From contig NZ_JASISU010000001.1 in the NCBI RefSeq assembly GCF_030063285.1, forward strand, positions 496,001 to 560,000: a DNA stretch of 64,000 nucleotides. Reading direction: 5' to 3'. The notes under the pieces were generated by a model. It saw nothing but the letters and a program-made list of their open reading frames with translations. It did not search any database and had not been told where the DNA came from. Made by a program: the position numbers and the translations under genes. Positions within the stretch are counted from its first letter, which is position 1. Every line of letters starts with the position of its first letter. This document shows positions 46,265 to 55,805 of the stretch, in pieces. Origin of the DNA: Pseudarthrobacter sp. PS3-L1 (GTDB lineage: Bacteria > Actinomycetota > Actinomycetes > Actinomycetales > Micrococcaceae).

Positions 46265-48108
46265 GTACGGATTCCTCGGCGGACACCGGAACGCCAGGTC
46301 TGACGGAAACCGACGGTGCCCTCCCGTGGATCGAATCGCGGAACGTCTCTCCTGGTCCCCGCAATGGTGGGGATCTGGTGGTGGAAACGCTCGAGGCGCT
46401 TGGCGCCACCACCGTGTTTGGCATTCCTGGCCAGCATGCACTGGGGCTTTTCGACGCAATGGGCCGGGGCAATCTTCGTTTCGTTTCCTCGCGGGTTGAG
46501 AACAATTCGGCCTTTGCTGCCGACGGATTTTCGCGGGCCACCGGGCAGGTGGGTGTTCTGTTCCTGTCCACCGGTCCTGGCGCACTGACATCCCTGGCGG
46601 GACTGCAGGAAGCGTATGCAACAGGCGTCCCCATGGTGGTGATCGCCAGCCAGATCCCGTTGGAGGGGCTCGGCGCGCGCCGCAAGGGGATGCTTCATCA
46701 GCTTGATGACCAGAAGGCGTCCGCAGCTAACGTCACCAAGAGCCAGCGCCTCATCCAGCATGCCTCCGGGATTCCATCAGGCATCCAGGATGCCTGGACA
46801 GAGGCCATCTCCTCGCCCCAGGGTCCGGTCTGGCTGGAGATTCCGCAGAACGTCCTGCTGGATCCCATCATGGTTCCTCCAGTGGAGGACGCCCTGGCCG
46901 AGGCGGCCGATAACCCGCCCCGGGTCGAGCTGATCCGCGAGGCTGTTGCGTGGCTGGCAACGGCGGAGCGTCCTGCCATCATTGCCGGCGGCGGAACGCG
47001 CAGGGGCCGGGCCGAAGCTGAGCTGCTGAATCTCGCAGAACGGCTGCAGGCTCCTGTGATCTGCACTCCCGGGGGCAATGGTGCTTTCCCCTGGGAGCAT
47101 CCGCTCTCGTTACAGTCCTGGATCGAGGACAGGTACATGACAGAGGTCCTCGAAGATGCTGACGTCTTGATCGTGATCGGCTCCTCCCTGGGCGAAGTTA
47201 CGTCCAATTACTTCACGTTTGCACCGCGTGGGCGCATTATCCAGATCGACGCCGAGCCCAGGGTCCTGGAGTCCAACCGCCCTGGTCTGGGAATCCGCGC
47301 TGACGCAGGGCAGGCCCTCCGGGCGCTGAATGCGGCACTGGATGACGTCCAGGACGTGGCACTGAATGCCGGACCCCGTGCCGTGACCGGGGCAGCCGAA
47401 CCTGCACGCCACTCCGCCCGTATGCCATCGTGGCACGGCACCAGCCCTCAGGAAGTAGTGAGTGATGCGCTGGCGAAGGTTGCGGCCAGGCTGCAGGGTC
47501 AGGACCTAGCCAGGGAGCTTGCCTTCATGGCTGGCATCAGGGCAGCGGTTCCGGATGACATGCAGACCTTTTGGGACATGACCATTTCCTCCTACTGGGC
47601 CTGGAGTTGCTGGGATGCCCGGCAGGGTAGCTTCCATTCGGCCCAGGGTGCCGGTGGCCTGGGTTTCGGCTTTCCGGCGGCGATCGGTGCGGCTGTGGGC
47701 CTGGCGCCGGGAGCGGGGCTGGTGTCACCTGACGAGACCGGCCATCCTGGCAGTTTCCTGGGCCGCGGCGGTCGCGTTTTGGCGGTCTCTGGCGATGGCT
47801 CGGCCATGTACTCCATTTCGGAGCTGGCCACCGCGCGCCAGCATGACGTCCCTGTCACCTGGTTGATTGTGGACGACGGCGGCTACGGCATCCTGCGTGA
47901 ATACATGGTGGACGCCTTCGGCAAGGCGACAGCGACGGAACTGGCACGCCCCGACTTCGTGAAACTCGCGGAATCCTTCGGTGTCCCGGCTGTTCGCGTC
48001 GCAGCCGAGGATGTCACGGATGCGCTGGCCGAAAGCCTTGCGGCTGAGGGGCCAAACGTCGTCGTGGTTGAAACCGTGCTCAGGATGTTCGCGCCGACAC
48101 ACCTCTAG
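46261..48108 (+). CDS. ThDP-dependent acetolactate-synthase-like enzyme
   Basis: 615 residues. It has the three ThDP-enzyme domains: [31 protein letters not shown] (catalytic Glu in RVEN), central Rossmann domain ([19 protein letters not shown]), and the pyrophosphate motif [17 protein letters not shown]...DDGGYGI. It resembles acetolactate synthase and benzoylformate-decarboxylase types but is not in an ilv operon, and no regulatory subunit is adjacent. It is translationally coupled to the ureohydrolase, a pairing also seen in clavulanate clusters (CeaS with proclavaminate amidinohydrolase). The substrate is unknown; a 2-oxo acid from guanidino catabolism is the simplest guess. Confidence 0.85.
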   Translation: MSTDSSADTGTPGLTETDGALPWIESRNVSPGPRNGGDLVVETLEALGATTVFGIPGQHALGLFDAMGRGNLRFVSSRVENNSAFAADGFSRATGQVGVLFLSTGPGALTSLAGLQEAYATGVPMVVIASQIPLEGLGARRKGMLHQLDDQKASAANVTKSQRLIQHASGIPSGIQDAWTEAISSPQGPVWLEIPQNVLLDPIMVPPVEDALAEAADNPPRVELIREAVAWLATAERPAIIAGGGTRRGRAEAELLNLAERLQAPVICTPGGNGAFPWEHPLSLQSWIEDRYMTEVLEDADVLIVIGSSLGEVTSNYFTFAPRGRIIQIDAEPRVLESNRPGLGIRADAGQALRALNAALDDVQDVALNAGPRAVTGAAEPARHSARMPSWHGTSPQEVVSDALAKVAARLQGQDLARELAFMAGIRAAVPDDMQTFWDMTISSYWAWSCWDARQGSFHSAQGAGGLGFGFPAAIGAAVGLAPGAGLVSPDETGHPGSFLGRGGRVLAVSGDGSAMYSISELATARQHDVPVTWLIVDDGGYGILREYMVDAFGKATATELARPDFVKLAESFGVPAVRVAAEDVTDALAESLAAEGPNVVVVETVLRMFAPTHL

Positions 48109-48172
48109 TTCGGCATAACTGGCAGCTACTGTTCCTCTAAACGAGGGCATGGAAGTGCTGGCTACCCAGCAT

Positions 48173-48218
48173 GCACCACAAAGCCCGCATCCTTCGCTGG
48201 ATGCGGGCTTTGTGGTGC
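48173..48218 (+). terminator. 20-bp perfect intrinsic terminator after the ThDP gene
   Basis: Bases 48173-48192 pair perfectly with 48199-48218 around a TTCGCT loop. The stem includes an AAAGCCCGCATCC/GGATGCGGGCTTT core. It ends the ureohydrolase-ThDP operon 65 bases after the stop. Confidence 0.85.
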
Positions 48219-48295
48219 GCGCAGAAGATGACGGGCGTCGCTGCGCACACCATGCACTTCCTTTAGTTTCCCAAAGCAACCTTTTCCCTATATAG

Positions 48296-48308
48296 TTGCC
48301 TTAGGCAA
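48296..48308. promoter_or_regulatory. MarR operator candidate over the -10 box
   Basis: TTGCC-TTA-GGCAA is a perfect palindrome that overlaps the last base of TATAGT (48291-48296), the likely -10 of the marR-efflux operon. That position fits autorepression by the MarR protein encoded directly downstream. Confidence 0.65.
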
Positions 48309-48330
48309 GCAAGTTAGGGGTAGTTTTCTC

Positions 48331-48810
48331 ATGGCAGTTTCACCAGCCACCGCGGCAGATCTGGTCTACCAGATTTTTGACCTCCAGAGGGCAGTCCGCT
48401 GCGCAGCATCCAGCAGCCTCCGGGGCCATGAGCCAGGAGTAGCGCTGCAGGGCGTCTTGCGATTTGTGGGGGCGGGGGAGACTCGTGCCACCCGCCTTGC
48501 CGAGCGGCTGGGAGTCAGTCCACCGGTCCTGAGCAGGCACATTGCTGATCTGGAAGATCATGGCTACGTCACACGGCGGCCCGATCCAGAGGACGGCAGG
48601 GCGCAGCTGGTGGGCCTCAGTAATGCTGGCCGGCTCAAGCTGCAGGAGATCGAGGAGCAACGGACCGCGGCACTGCAGGGTTATCTGCAGGACTGGAGCC
48701 AGGACGACGCAGAACAGACAGCAGAGACCATCCGCAAGCTGGCGGAGTCGCTGACAACATCAACCCGGGCAATGGCGGCCGGATCCACCATCATCACCAC
48801 ACACGCTTAG
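48331..48810 (+). CDS. MarR-family transcriptional regulator
   Basis: 159 residues. Winged-helix DNA-binding core about residues 35-100: TRATRLAERLGVSPPVLSRHIADLEDHGYVTRRPDPEDGRAQLVGLS, with the recognition helix SPPVLSRHIADLE and the D-x-R wing. A long C-terminal helix supports dimerisation. The palindrome at its own promoter and the MFS exporter nine bases downstream point to a drug-responsive repressor of efflux. The inducer is unknown. Confidence 0.88.
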   Translation: MAVSPATAADLVYQIFDLQRAVRCAASSSLRGHEPGVALQGVLRFVGAGETRATRLAERLGVSPPVLSRHIADLEDHGYVTRRPDPEDGRAQLVGLSNAGRLKLQEIEEQRTAALQGYLQDWSQDDAEQTAETIRKLAESLTTSTRAMAAGSTIITTHA

Positions 48811-48819
48811 GAGACTTCA

Positions 48820-50937
48820 ATGGCAAGCCACGCAGCCGCCAGCGATCCCATATCCAAAGCCGGAGCCCCCGCAAGGGGTGCTGCTCCGGCTGCACAACCC
48901 GAAGAGCCGATGACCCACCGCCAGATCCTTGAGGCGTTGACGGGTCTGCTCGCAGCTTTGTTCACAGCAATCCTCAGCAGCACCATTGTTGCCAACGCAC
49001 TGCCCACCATCATGGCGGAACTCAACGGAACCCAGACAGACTTCGCCTGGGTCATCACTGCGTCGCTGTTGGCCAGCGCTGCCACTACCCCCATCTGGGG
49101 AAAACTCGCCGATCTTTTTGACAAGAAGCTGCTGGTCCAGCTCAGCATCGTCATTTTCGTGGCTGGCTCAGTCATGGCGGGCCTGTCCCACACAATCCCT
49201 CTTCTGCTGACCGCCCGCGTGATCCAGGGCATCGCCATGGGTGGCCTCACGGCACTCGCCCAGGCCATCATCGGCTCCATGATTCCGCCGCGGGACCGAG
49301 GAAAGTACTCCGGCTACATGGGCGGCGTCATGGCCCTCGGTACTGCTGGCGGACCACTCCTTGGCGGCCTCATTGTGGACAGTCCGCTCGGCTGGCGTTG
49401 GACCTTCTTCGTTTGCGTTCCGCTTGCCATTGTGGCGCTGATCCTGCTCCAGGTCACCCTGAAAATCAAGCATGTGAGGCGTCCGGCTAAGATTGACTGG
49501 CTCGGATCTGTTCTCCTGACCTCCGGCGTCAGCCTCCTCCTGATCTGGGTTTCCTTTGCAGGCAAGGCAGACCACTACGACTGGATTTCCTGGCAGAGCG
49601 CGGTCATGGTGGGCGGCGGCATCGCCCTGCTGGCATTGCTGGTGCTGGTGGAGTCCAAGGTTGCCGAGCCCATCATCCCGCTCAAAATCATTTCCCAGCG
49701 GACCACCGCGCTGGCCATCATTGCCTCGGTTGCCGTGGGCGTGGCCATGTTCGGTTCCTCCAGCTTCCTGGGCCAGTACTACCAGCTTGCCCGTGGCGCA
49801 ACACCCACGGAAGCTGGGCTGCTGACGTTGCCCATGATCGCGGGCAACCTGATCGGCTCCGTGGCCTCGGGCCAGCTGATCAGCCGCACCGGCAAATGGA
49901 AGCGTTACCTGATAGCAGGAGGCGTGCTTTTGACCGGCGGACTCGGGATGGCCGGCACCATGGACCACACCACCGAACTCTGGCACACGGGCGTTTTCAC
50001 TTTCATCCTTGGCCTTGGCCTCGGCCTGCTGATGCAGAACCTGGTGCTAGCCGTACAGAACACCGTGAAGGCCAAGGACATTGGTACAGCTAGTGCCTCC
50101 GTGGCGTTCTTCCGCTCCGTAGGTGGCGCCATTGGAGTCTCGGTCCTGGGCGCAGTCCTGGGCAGCCGCGTCACGGAGCTATCCACCAAGGGATTCGCCG
50201 ACGCTGGTATCACCATTCCCGCTGGCGCCGCTGGCAGCACATTGGACGTCAAGAGCATGCCGGAACCCGTGGCCGAGATCATCCGCGCTGCCTACGGCGA
50301 TGCAACGGCCCAGATCTTCCTGATTGCAGCCATCGTGGCCGTCGCTGCACTGATCTCGGTCCTCTTCATCAAGGAACAGCCGCTGCGCCGGACTGTCGAC
50401 GTCACCCCGGCAACCACGGGAAACCCCGCCGTCCCCGGCGTCGCCATGTCAGTGAGTGGACCATCAGGCGCCGTCGTGACCTCCAGCACGCCAATAGTCA
50501 GCCCTGGAGCTACTCCTTCGGGACCACAGGCTCCGGCGTCATCGCCGTCGTCGGACTTCGCTGGCAGCCGCCGGTCGCTGGCGGTCCGTGACGACCTGGA
50601 CAGGGAATTCGACGAGATTCTCGGCCGGCAGCGTTCAGGTGAGGCGGGCAGGGAGTCCTTCCATCAGACCGATTCCGTGCAGCAGGCTGGGGTCGACCGG
50701 TCGGCGGATCAGCTCCTGCACGTCCAGCAGCTCTTGGCGGAACAGCAGCTGCAGCTGTCCCGCGCATTTACCGAAGTCCAGGACCAGGCACTGGAACAGC
50801 GGAGGCTGGCCAGCGAGCAGGCCGAAACGGCAGAGGTGCTGCGCACTCTTAGCGAGGCACTCGACCATGAACGGGAACGCCAGGAAGCTGCTGCGCACTA
50901 CTTGGCAACCGGTGGACGGCACAGCGCAAGCAGCTGA
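48820..50937 (+). CDS. DHA2-type MFS multidrug exporter with a long coiled-coil C-terminal extension
   Basis: 705 residues. About 14 helices (residues 30-530) with FTAILSSTIVANALPTIMAEL (motif D1 region), GKLADLFDKKLL (motif A), ARVIQGIAMGGL (motif B), GTAGGPLLGGLI (motif C). After helix 14 an extra tail of about 180 residues begins with a Pro/Ser/Thr linker, followed by charged helices (DDLDREFDEILGRQRSG) and a Gln/Glu-rich coiled coil (LLHVQQLLAEQQLQLSRAFTEVQDQALEQRRL). Typical DHA2 exporters end near residue 500, so the tail is unusual. A cytoplasmic docking or regulatory role is inferred. Confidence 0.88.
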   Translation: MASHAAASDPISKAGAPARGAAPAAQPEEPMTHRQILEALTGLLAALFTAILSSTIVANALPTIMAELNGTQTDFAWVITASLLASAATTPIWGKLADLFDKKLLVQLSIVIFVAGSVMAGLSHTIPLLLTARVIQGIAMGGLTALAQAIIGSMIPPRDRGKYSGYMGGVMALGTAGGPLLGGLIVDSPLGWRWTFFVCVPLAIVALILLQVTLKIKHVRRPAKIDWLGSVLLTSGVSLLLIWVSFAGKADHYDWISWQSAVMVGGGIALLALLVLVESKVAEPIIPLKIISQRTTALAIIASVAVGVAMFGSSSFLGQYYQLARGATPTEAGLLTLPMIAGNLIGSVASGQLISRTGKWKRYLIAGGVLLTGGLGMAGTMDHTTELWHTGVFTFILGLGLGLLMQNLVLAVQNTVKAKDIGTASASVAFFRSVGGAIGVSVLGAVLGSRVTELSTKGFADAGITIPAGAAGSTLDVKSMPEPVAEIIRAAYGDATAQIFLIAAIVAVAALISVLFIKEQPLRRTVDVTPATTGNPAVPGVAMSVSGPSGAVVTSSTPIVSPGATPSGPQAPASSPSSDFAGSRRSLAVRDDLDREFDEILGRQRSGEAGRESFHQTDSVQQAGVDRSADQLLHVQQLLAEQQLQLSRAFTEVQDQALEQRRLASEQAETAEVLRTLSEALDHERERQEAAAHYLATGGRHSASS

Positions 50938-50954
50938 GGTCATCCATAACCCTG

Positions 50955-50990
50955 AAGGGCCGCGACACCAGGAGGTGTCGCGGCCCTTTC
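50955..50990 (+). terminator. 15-bp intrinsic terminator after the MFS gene
   Basis: AAGGGCCGCGACACC (50955-50969) pairs with GGTGTCGCGGCCCTT (50974-50988), AGGA loop, then TC. It separates the MFS gene from the ABC/McrBC run. The next 183 bases (50991-51173) hold candidate promoter elements (GTATAA near 51063) but no supported small gene. Confidence 0.8.
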
Positions 50991-51173
50991 GGTTTCCGTC
51001 GGTCAGCCCAGGGGATGATCTTTTGCACGGCGTATTCCCCGCATACCCTGGAGTTCGTAGAGTATAAGTGCGCAGGATGTCAGTGCCTCCTGATACACAA
51101 GATATTAAATGGCGCTCCTCATGGCACTTTCGGGTGCGACCTTTCTTGTTTCACTCCCTAAGGAACCACTGGC

Positions 51174-52907
51174 ATGCTTCTCACATTGATCAGGCAGTAT
51201 TCACGGCCCTACCGGGCCTACATCTGGGCAGTCATTGTTTTCCAACTGGTTGCCACCATCGCTGCGCTGTATCTGCCCAGCCTCAATGCACAGATCATTG
51301 ACCAGGGTGTCTCCCGGGGCGACACGGATTTCATCTGGAATACCGGTCTCCTGATGCTTGTCATTGCCTTTGTCCAGATTGGTGCCGCCATTGCTGGTGT
51401 CTACTTTGGCTCGAAGACTGCGATGGCGCTGGGACGCGACCTGCGGCGGGGAGTCTTCCGCAAGGTCACCAGCTTCTCCGCCAAGGACGTTAACATCTTC
51501 GGCGCACCCACGCTGATTACCAGGGGCACCAATGATGTCCAGCAAGTGCAGATGCTGGTTCTCATGGGGCTGAATTTTATGGTGTCCGCCCCCATCATGT
51601 GTGTTGGTGGGATCATCATGGCACTGCGCGAAGACATCAGCCTCTCGTGGCTCGTGTGGGTTTCCGTCCCGGTCCTGTTCGTGGTGGTGGGTTTTCTGGT
51701 GATGCGCCTGATGCCCCTGTTCCGGACCATGCAGGTCAAGATCGACAGGATCAACGCCGTTCTCCGCGAGCAGATCATCGGTATCCGCGTGGTGCGAGCA
51801 TTTGTGCGCGAGCCCTTCGAAACGCAACGCTTTGCCAAAGCCAACCAGGAACTGACCCAGGTTTCCCTGAAAATCGGTGCCCTGTTTGTCCTGATGTTTC
51901 CGGCCATCGGCATGATTCTGCACCTCTCCACTGCGGCAGTGCTGTGGTTCGGCGGCCAGCGTGTTGATGCTGGCGAAATGCAGGTTGGCTCCCTGACGGC
52001 TTTCCTCCAGTACCTCCTGCAGATCCTGATGGCGGTCATGATGGGCACATTCATGGTGATGATGATCCCGCGGGCCTCGGTCTGTGCCGAGCGAATTTCC
52101 GAAATTCTTGATGTTGAACCCTCCATCCACGACCCAGAGGATCCTGTCACTCCAGATCGCCTGGAGGGAGTAGTGGAATACCGGGATGTGAGTTTCTCCT
52201 ATCCGGGGGCGGAAACCCCCGTCTTGAGCAACATCAGCTTCACGGCGAAGCCTGGCCAGACGGTAGCCATCATCGGGTCAACCGGATCAGGTAAAACTTC
52301 CCTGATCTCACTGCTTCCCCGGCTTTACGACATTGGACGTGGCGATGTTCTGCTGGACGGTGTCTCAGTCAATCAGCTGGACCGTTCCGAGATCACCAAA
52401 CGCGTGGCAATCGTCCCCCAGCGGCCATACCTGTTCTCCGGCACCATCGAACATAATCTTCGGTTCGGGAAGACTGAGGCCACAGACGCGGAGCTCTGGG
52501 ATGCACTGGCCACGGCTCAGGGAGAGGACTTTGTCAGGGAGAAAAAGGGCGGGCTTGCGGCCCAGGTGTCACAGGGTGGAACAAATGTCTCCGGCGGACA
52601 GCGCCAGCGGCTCTGCATAGCCAGGGCGCTGGTCACCAAGCCCAGGGTGTATCTTTTTGACGATTCGTTTTCGGCTCTTGATGTCGCAACGGATGCCCGG
52701 CTGCGGGCTGCGCTCAAGGAAAAGACCACTGATGCCACAGTCATCATTGTTGCGCAGCGGATCTCTACCATTACCGATGCAGATCAGATCCTGGTGCTGG
52801 ACAGGGGCAGGATCGTGGACAGGGGCACGCACGCCGAGCTGCTGGGGACCTCACCGACCTACCAGGAAATTGTTGCTTCGCAGCTGAGCGTTGAGGAAAT
52901 GGCATGA
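51174..52907 (+). CDS. Heterodimeric ABC exporter, subunit with degenerate ATPase site
   Basis: 577 residues, six transmembrane helices (residues 1-315) and an NBD. Walker A GSTGSGKTS and signature NVSGGQRQRL are normal, but Walker B reads VYLFDDSFSALD, with Asp where the catalytic Glu should be, and the switch loop is IIVAQRISTI, with Gln instead of His. This is the degenerate-site half of TM287/288- or BmrCD-type exporters. AAGGA lies nine bases before ATG 51174. The stop overlaps the partner's ATG. Substrate unknown; drug or lipid export is likely. Confidence 0.92.
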   Translation: MLLTLIRQYSRPYRAYIWAVIVFQLVATIAALYLPSLNAQIIDQGVSRGDTDFIWNTGLLMLVIAFVQIGAAIAGVYFGSKTAMALGRDLRRGVFRKVTSFSAKDVNIFGAPTLITRGTNDVQQVQMLVLMGLNFMVSAPIMCVGGIIMALREDISLSWLVWVSVPVLFVVVGFLVMRLMPLFRTMQVKIDRINAVLREQIIGIRVVRAFVREPFETQRFAKANQELTQVSLKIGALFVLMFPAIGMILHLSTAAVLWFGGQRVDAGEMQVGSLTAFLQYLLQILMAVMMGTFMVMMIPRASVCAERISEILDVEPSIHDPEDPVTPDRLEGVVEYRDVSFSYPGAETPVLSNISFTAKPGQTVAIIGSTGSGKTSLISLLPRLYDIGRGDVLLDGVSVNQLDRSEITKRVAIVPQRPYLFSGTIEHNLRFGKTEATDAELWDALATAQGEDFVREKKGGLAAQVSQGGTNVSGGQRQRLCIARALVTKPRVYLFDDSFSALDVATDARLRAALKEKTTDATVIIVAQRISTITDADQILVLDRGRIVDRGTHAELLGTSPTYQEIVASQLSVEEMA

Positions 52908-54994
52908 GCACGAACAGCAAGCAAGGACAGCGCAGCGGGCCAGGCCGCAAGGGCCGGAACAAGAACGTAAAAGATTCCTCCGTTTCGGACACCCCGATGA
53001 AAGCAGCCGAGGACGCGAACGTTGTCGACGATGCCGCCTTCGTTCCCGGCGAAGCCGATGGGGACATGTTTGGTGGGATGCCCGCCAAAAAAGCCGAACA
53101 TTTCTGGCCATCGGTGCAGCGCCTCCTGGGACTCCTGCGACCCGAACGGATGGGGCTGGCTGCCGTTGTGGCACTGGTCGTGGTGTCAGTGGTTCTGAAT
53201 GTCATTGCGCCAAAGATCCTCGGCCAGGCCATGGACGTCATCTTTGGCGGTGTTGTGGGCCGTCAGTTGCCGCCCGGAGTCAACAAAGCGGATTTTGTGG
53301 ACCAGCTCAGGGAACAGGGCCAGGGCAGCTACGCGGACATGATTACCAGGATGGAACTTGTCCCGGGGGCCGGTATTGATTTCCAGAAGCTGGCCATGCT
53401 GATTTCGATAGTCCTTCTGATGTACTTCGTTGCCAACATCTTTCTCTGGCTCCAGGGATATGTCTTGAATGTCATCGTTATGAAGGTCATCCGTGGACTT
53501 CGCGACAATACGGAGAAAAAACTCAACCGGTTGCCGCTGAACTATTTTGATACCCGCCAGCGGGGGGACGTTCTGTCCAGGGTGACCAACGACGTCGACA
53601 ACATCCAGCAGGCGTTGCAGCAGGCTTTCGCCCAGCTCATCAGTTCGGTCCTGACGGTAATCGGCATCGTGGTCATGATGTTCATCGTTTCGTGGCAGCT
53701 GGCCGTGATTGCCCTGATCGCCCTGCCACTGTCCGGTATCGCAGCAGGACTCATTGGCGTTCGGAGCCAGAAGTTGTTTGCTGCTCAGTGGAAAAATACT
53801 GGTTCCCTCAATGGCCAGATCGAGGAGTCATTCTCAGGACATGACCTGGTCACTGCATTCGGACGTAGCGCCGATGCTTTGGAGAACTTCGACGAACGCA
53901 ACGAGGCGCTCTACAGGGCCAGCTTTGGTGCACAGTTTGTCTCGGGCATCATCTTTCCCGTCATGCAGTTCATTTCCTACCTGAGCTACGTGGGGATTGC
54001 TGTGGTGGGTGGTCTTCGAGTTGCATCAGGGTCCATGTCGTTGGGCGATGCCACGGCGTTCATCCAATACTCGCGGGAGTTTACGCAGCCCTTGGGCCAG
54101 ATGGCCGGAATGGCCAACATGCTCCAGTCCGGGGTGGCTTCCGCCGAACGCGTTTTTGAGTTCCTTGATGCAGACGAACAGGACGACGAGACAGCCACCA
54201 AAAAGCTGCCCACCAAAACTGACGGTCACGTAGAGTTCCAGGACGTCAGTTTCAGCTACTCGCGGGACAGCCGCCTCATCGAGCAGCTGTCCTTCACCGC
54301 CGAACCTGGTCAGACAGTTGCCATTGTGGGACCGACCGGGGCGGGTAAAACCACCCTGGTGAACCTGGTGATGCGTTTCTACGAGCTTGATTCCGGGGCC
54401 ATAACCCTTGATGGGGTGGACGTGACAGACCTCAGCAGGGCTGAACTGCGGTCCAAAGTAGGCATGGTCCTCCAGGACGCCTGGCTCTTTGGCGGTTCCA
54501 TCCTCGAGAACATCAGGTACGGAAACCTCGACGCCACGGAAGAGCAGGTCATGGCGGCTGCCAGGGCCACGTTTGTTGACCGTTTCGTTCGGGCCCTTCC
54601 CGAAGGCTATGAGACAGTCATTGATGAGGAAGGCAATAATGTCAGTGCCGGCGAGAAACAGCTGATTACAATTGCGCGGGCTTTCGTGGCCAATCCGTCC
54701 CTGCTGATCCTGGATGAAGCCACGAGCTCGGTGGATACCCGGACAGAGCTGCTGGTCCAGAAGGCCATGGCTGCGCTCAGGACCGACAGGACGAGTTTTG
54801 TCATTGCCCATCGGCTCTCCACCATCCGGGACGCCGACACCATCCTGGTCATGGAAGAAGGACGCATTGTGGAACAGGGAAACCATCAGGTCCTCCTGGC
54901 GGCAAAGGGAGCCTATTACCGTCTCTACACCTCGCAGTTTGCCGGAGCTGCTGATGCCCCTGGGGCGGATGAGCCAACGGCGGTGCATCGGTGA
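52904..54994 (+). CDS. Heterodimeric ABC exporter, catalytic partner subunit
   Basis: 696 residues. About 70 extra polar N-terminal residues (basic KQGQRSGPGRKGRNK, then acidic) precede six helices with an extended loop after helix one (residues about 120-160). The NBD has Walker A GPTGAGKTT, Walker B LLILDEATSSVD with catalytic Glu, and H-loop IAHRLSTI, but its signature is VSAGEKQLITIAR instead of LSGGQ. This is the exact complement of the upstream subunit, so one composite site is active and one is degenerate. ATGA overlap with the partner gene supports equal expression. Confidence 0.92.
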   Translation: MSTNSKQGQRSGPGRKGRNKNVKDSSVSDTPMKAAEDANVVDDAAFVPGEADGDMFGGMPAKKAEHFWPSVQRLLGLLRPERMGLAAVVALVVVSVVLNVIAPKILGQAMDVIFGGVVGRQLPPGVNKADFVDQLREQGQGSYADMITRMELVPGAGIDFQKLAMLISIVLLMYFVANIFLWLQGYVLNVIVMKVIRGLRDNTEKKLNRLPLNYFDTRQRGDVLSRVTNDVDNIQQALQQAFAQLISSVLTVIGIVVMMFIVSWQLAVIALIALPLSGIAAGLIGVRSQKLFAAQWKNTGSLNGQIEESFSGHDLVTAFGRSADALENFDERNEALYRASFGAQFVSGIIFPVMQFISYLSYVGIAVVGGLRVASGSMSLGDATAFIQYSREFTQPLGQMAGMANMLQSGVASAERVFEFLDADEQDDETATKKLPTKTDGHVEFQDVSFSYSRDSRLIEQLSFTAEPGQTVAIVGPTGAGKTTLVNLVMRFYELDSGAITLDGVDVTDLSRAELRSKVGMVLQDAWLFGGSILENIRYGNLDATEEQVMAAARATFVDRFVRALPEGYETVIDEEGNNVSAGEKQLITIARAFVANPSLLILDEATSSVDTRTELLVQKAMAALRTDRTSFVIAHRLSTIRDADTILVMEEGRIVEQGNHQVLLAAKGAYYRLYTSQFAGAADAPGADEPTAVHR

Positions 54995-55518
54995 CTGGAG
55001 CAGTATCGGCAGGTACCGGAGTGGTTGTCGCTGATGTGGGGGAGGATCTTGCCCCGGAAGGTGCCGAGGAGTCTCGGGTCCTGGAAGTCAGCGTTCCCAT
55101 GCGGTGGGGGGACATGGATGCTTATGGCCATGTAAATAACGTCCAGGTGGTGAGGATGCTGGAGGAAGCGCGTATCGCTGCCTTTGGGCCACCCCGCGGA
55201 GCTGGTCTGCCTGGCATGAAACCTGCTGTTTCGTTGTTTGATGCTGTTCCCGAGGGCGTGATGTCATTGGTGGTCGAGCACCGGATCCGCTATGTGCGCA
55301 CCCTCGAGTACCGGAATATCCCGGCAGTGGCGCGGGTATGGATTGGAGCACTCAAAGGCGCAAGTTTCGAGATTCACTACGAGCTGGTTGATCCGACCAC
55401 CGACGCACTGTGTGTCAGGGCGACCACGCAGCTGGCCTTTGTTGACGAGGCTACCGGCAGGGTGGTTCGGTTGAGTCAGGAGCAGAAAGAGCTACTAGCA
55501 CCCTTCCACAGGACGTAG
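54991..55518 (+). CDS. Hot-dog-fold acyl-CoA thioesterase
   Basis: 175 residues from GTG 54991 overlapping the ABC stop. About 30 extra N-terminal residues precede the hot-dog core: VPMRWGDMDAYGHVNNVQVVRMLEEARIAAF has the catalytic Asp (GDMDAYGHVNN) of the YbgC/4-hydroxybenzoyl-CoA thioesterase type. It hydrolyses acyl-CoA esters of unknown chain. The coupling to an ABC exporter is unusual and might link lipid handling to export, though this is speculative. Confidence 0.85.
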   Translation: MTGAVSAGTGVVVADVGEDLAPEGAEESRVLEVSVPMRWGDMDAYGHVNNVQVVRMLEEARIAAFGPPRGAGLPGMKPAVSLFDAVPEGVMSLVVEHRIRYVRTLEYRNIPAVARVWIGALKGASFEIHYELVDPTTDALCVRATTQLAFVDEATGRVVRLSQEQKELLAPFHRT

Positions 55519-55526
55519 GAGGAAAA

Positions 55527-55796
55527 ATGGCAGCAGTCCAGCCCCGGAGCCCGGGCCTCGTGGCGAGGGTCCTGCTTTCCGAGCGGTTGCAGGCTGGTCT
55601 GGAGATCCTCTTCTGTCTGTGCCTGGGGGTGTTGCTGGTTAATGCGGTGGCCGCCGGTGAGCTAATCGGCTCGGTTGTCCCGCTGCTACTCCTTGTACTG
55701 ACGGGTGTCCTGGCACGGCGGCGCCGAACACGAAAAATGCGGTTACCTCCTGGCCAGAACCTTTCTTCCACATCGCTTCCCAGCAGGAACCTGTAG
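55527..55796 (+). CDS. Small two-helix membrane protein
   Basis: 89 residues with a strong RBS (TAGGAGGAAAA) before ATG 55527; the RBS overlaps the thioesterase stop. Two hydrophobic segments (LEILFCLCLGVLLVNAVA, ELIGSVVPLLLLVLTGVLA) are followed by a basic RRRRTRKMR stretch, so a cytoplasmic C-terminus is expected. No family is recognised. It ends nine bases before mcrB. Confidence 0.65.
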   Translation: MAAVQPRSPGLVARVLLSERLQAGLEILFCLCLGVLLVNAVAAGELIGSVVPLLLLVLTGVLARRRRTRKMRLPPGQNLSSTSLPSRNL

Positions 55797-55805
55797 GTTC
55801 GTAGG

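Noticed and set aside
45227..48108. Clavulanate-type beta-lactam biosynthesis
   Set aside because: The ureohydrolase and ThDP enzyme are reminiscent of Pah and CeaS, but beta-lactam synthetase and clavaminate synthase genes are absent in the window.
51068..51301. Leader peptide candidate before the ABC exporter
   Set aside because: It overlaps the exporter start with a poor start site and no conserved-looking sequence.
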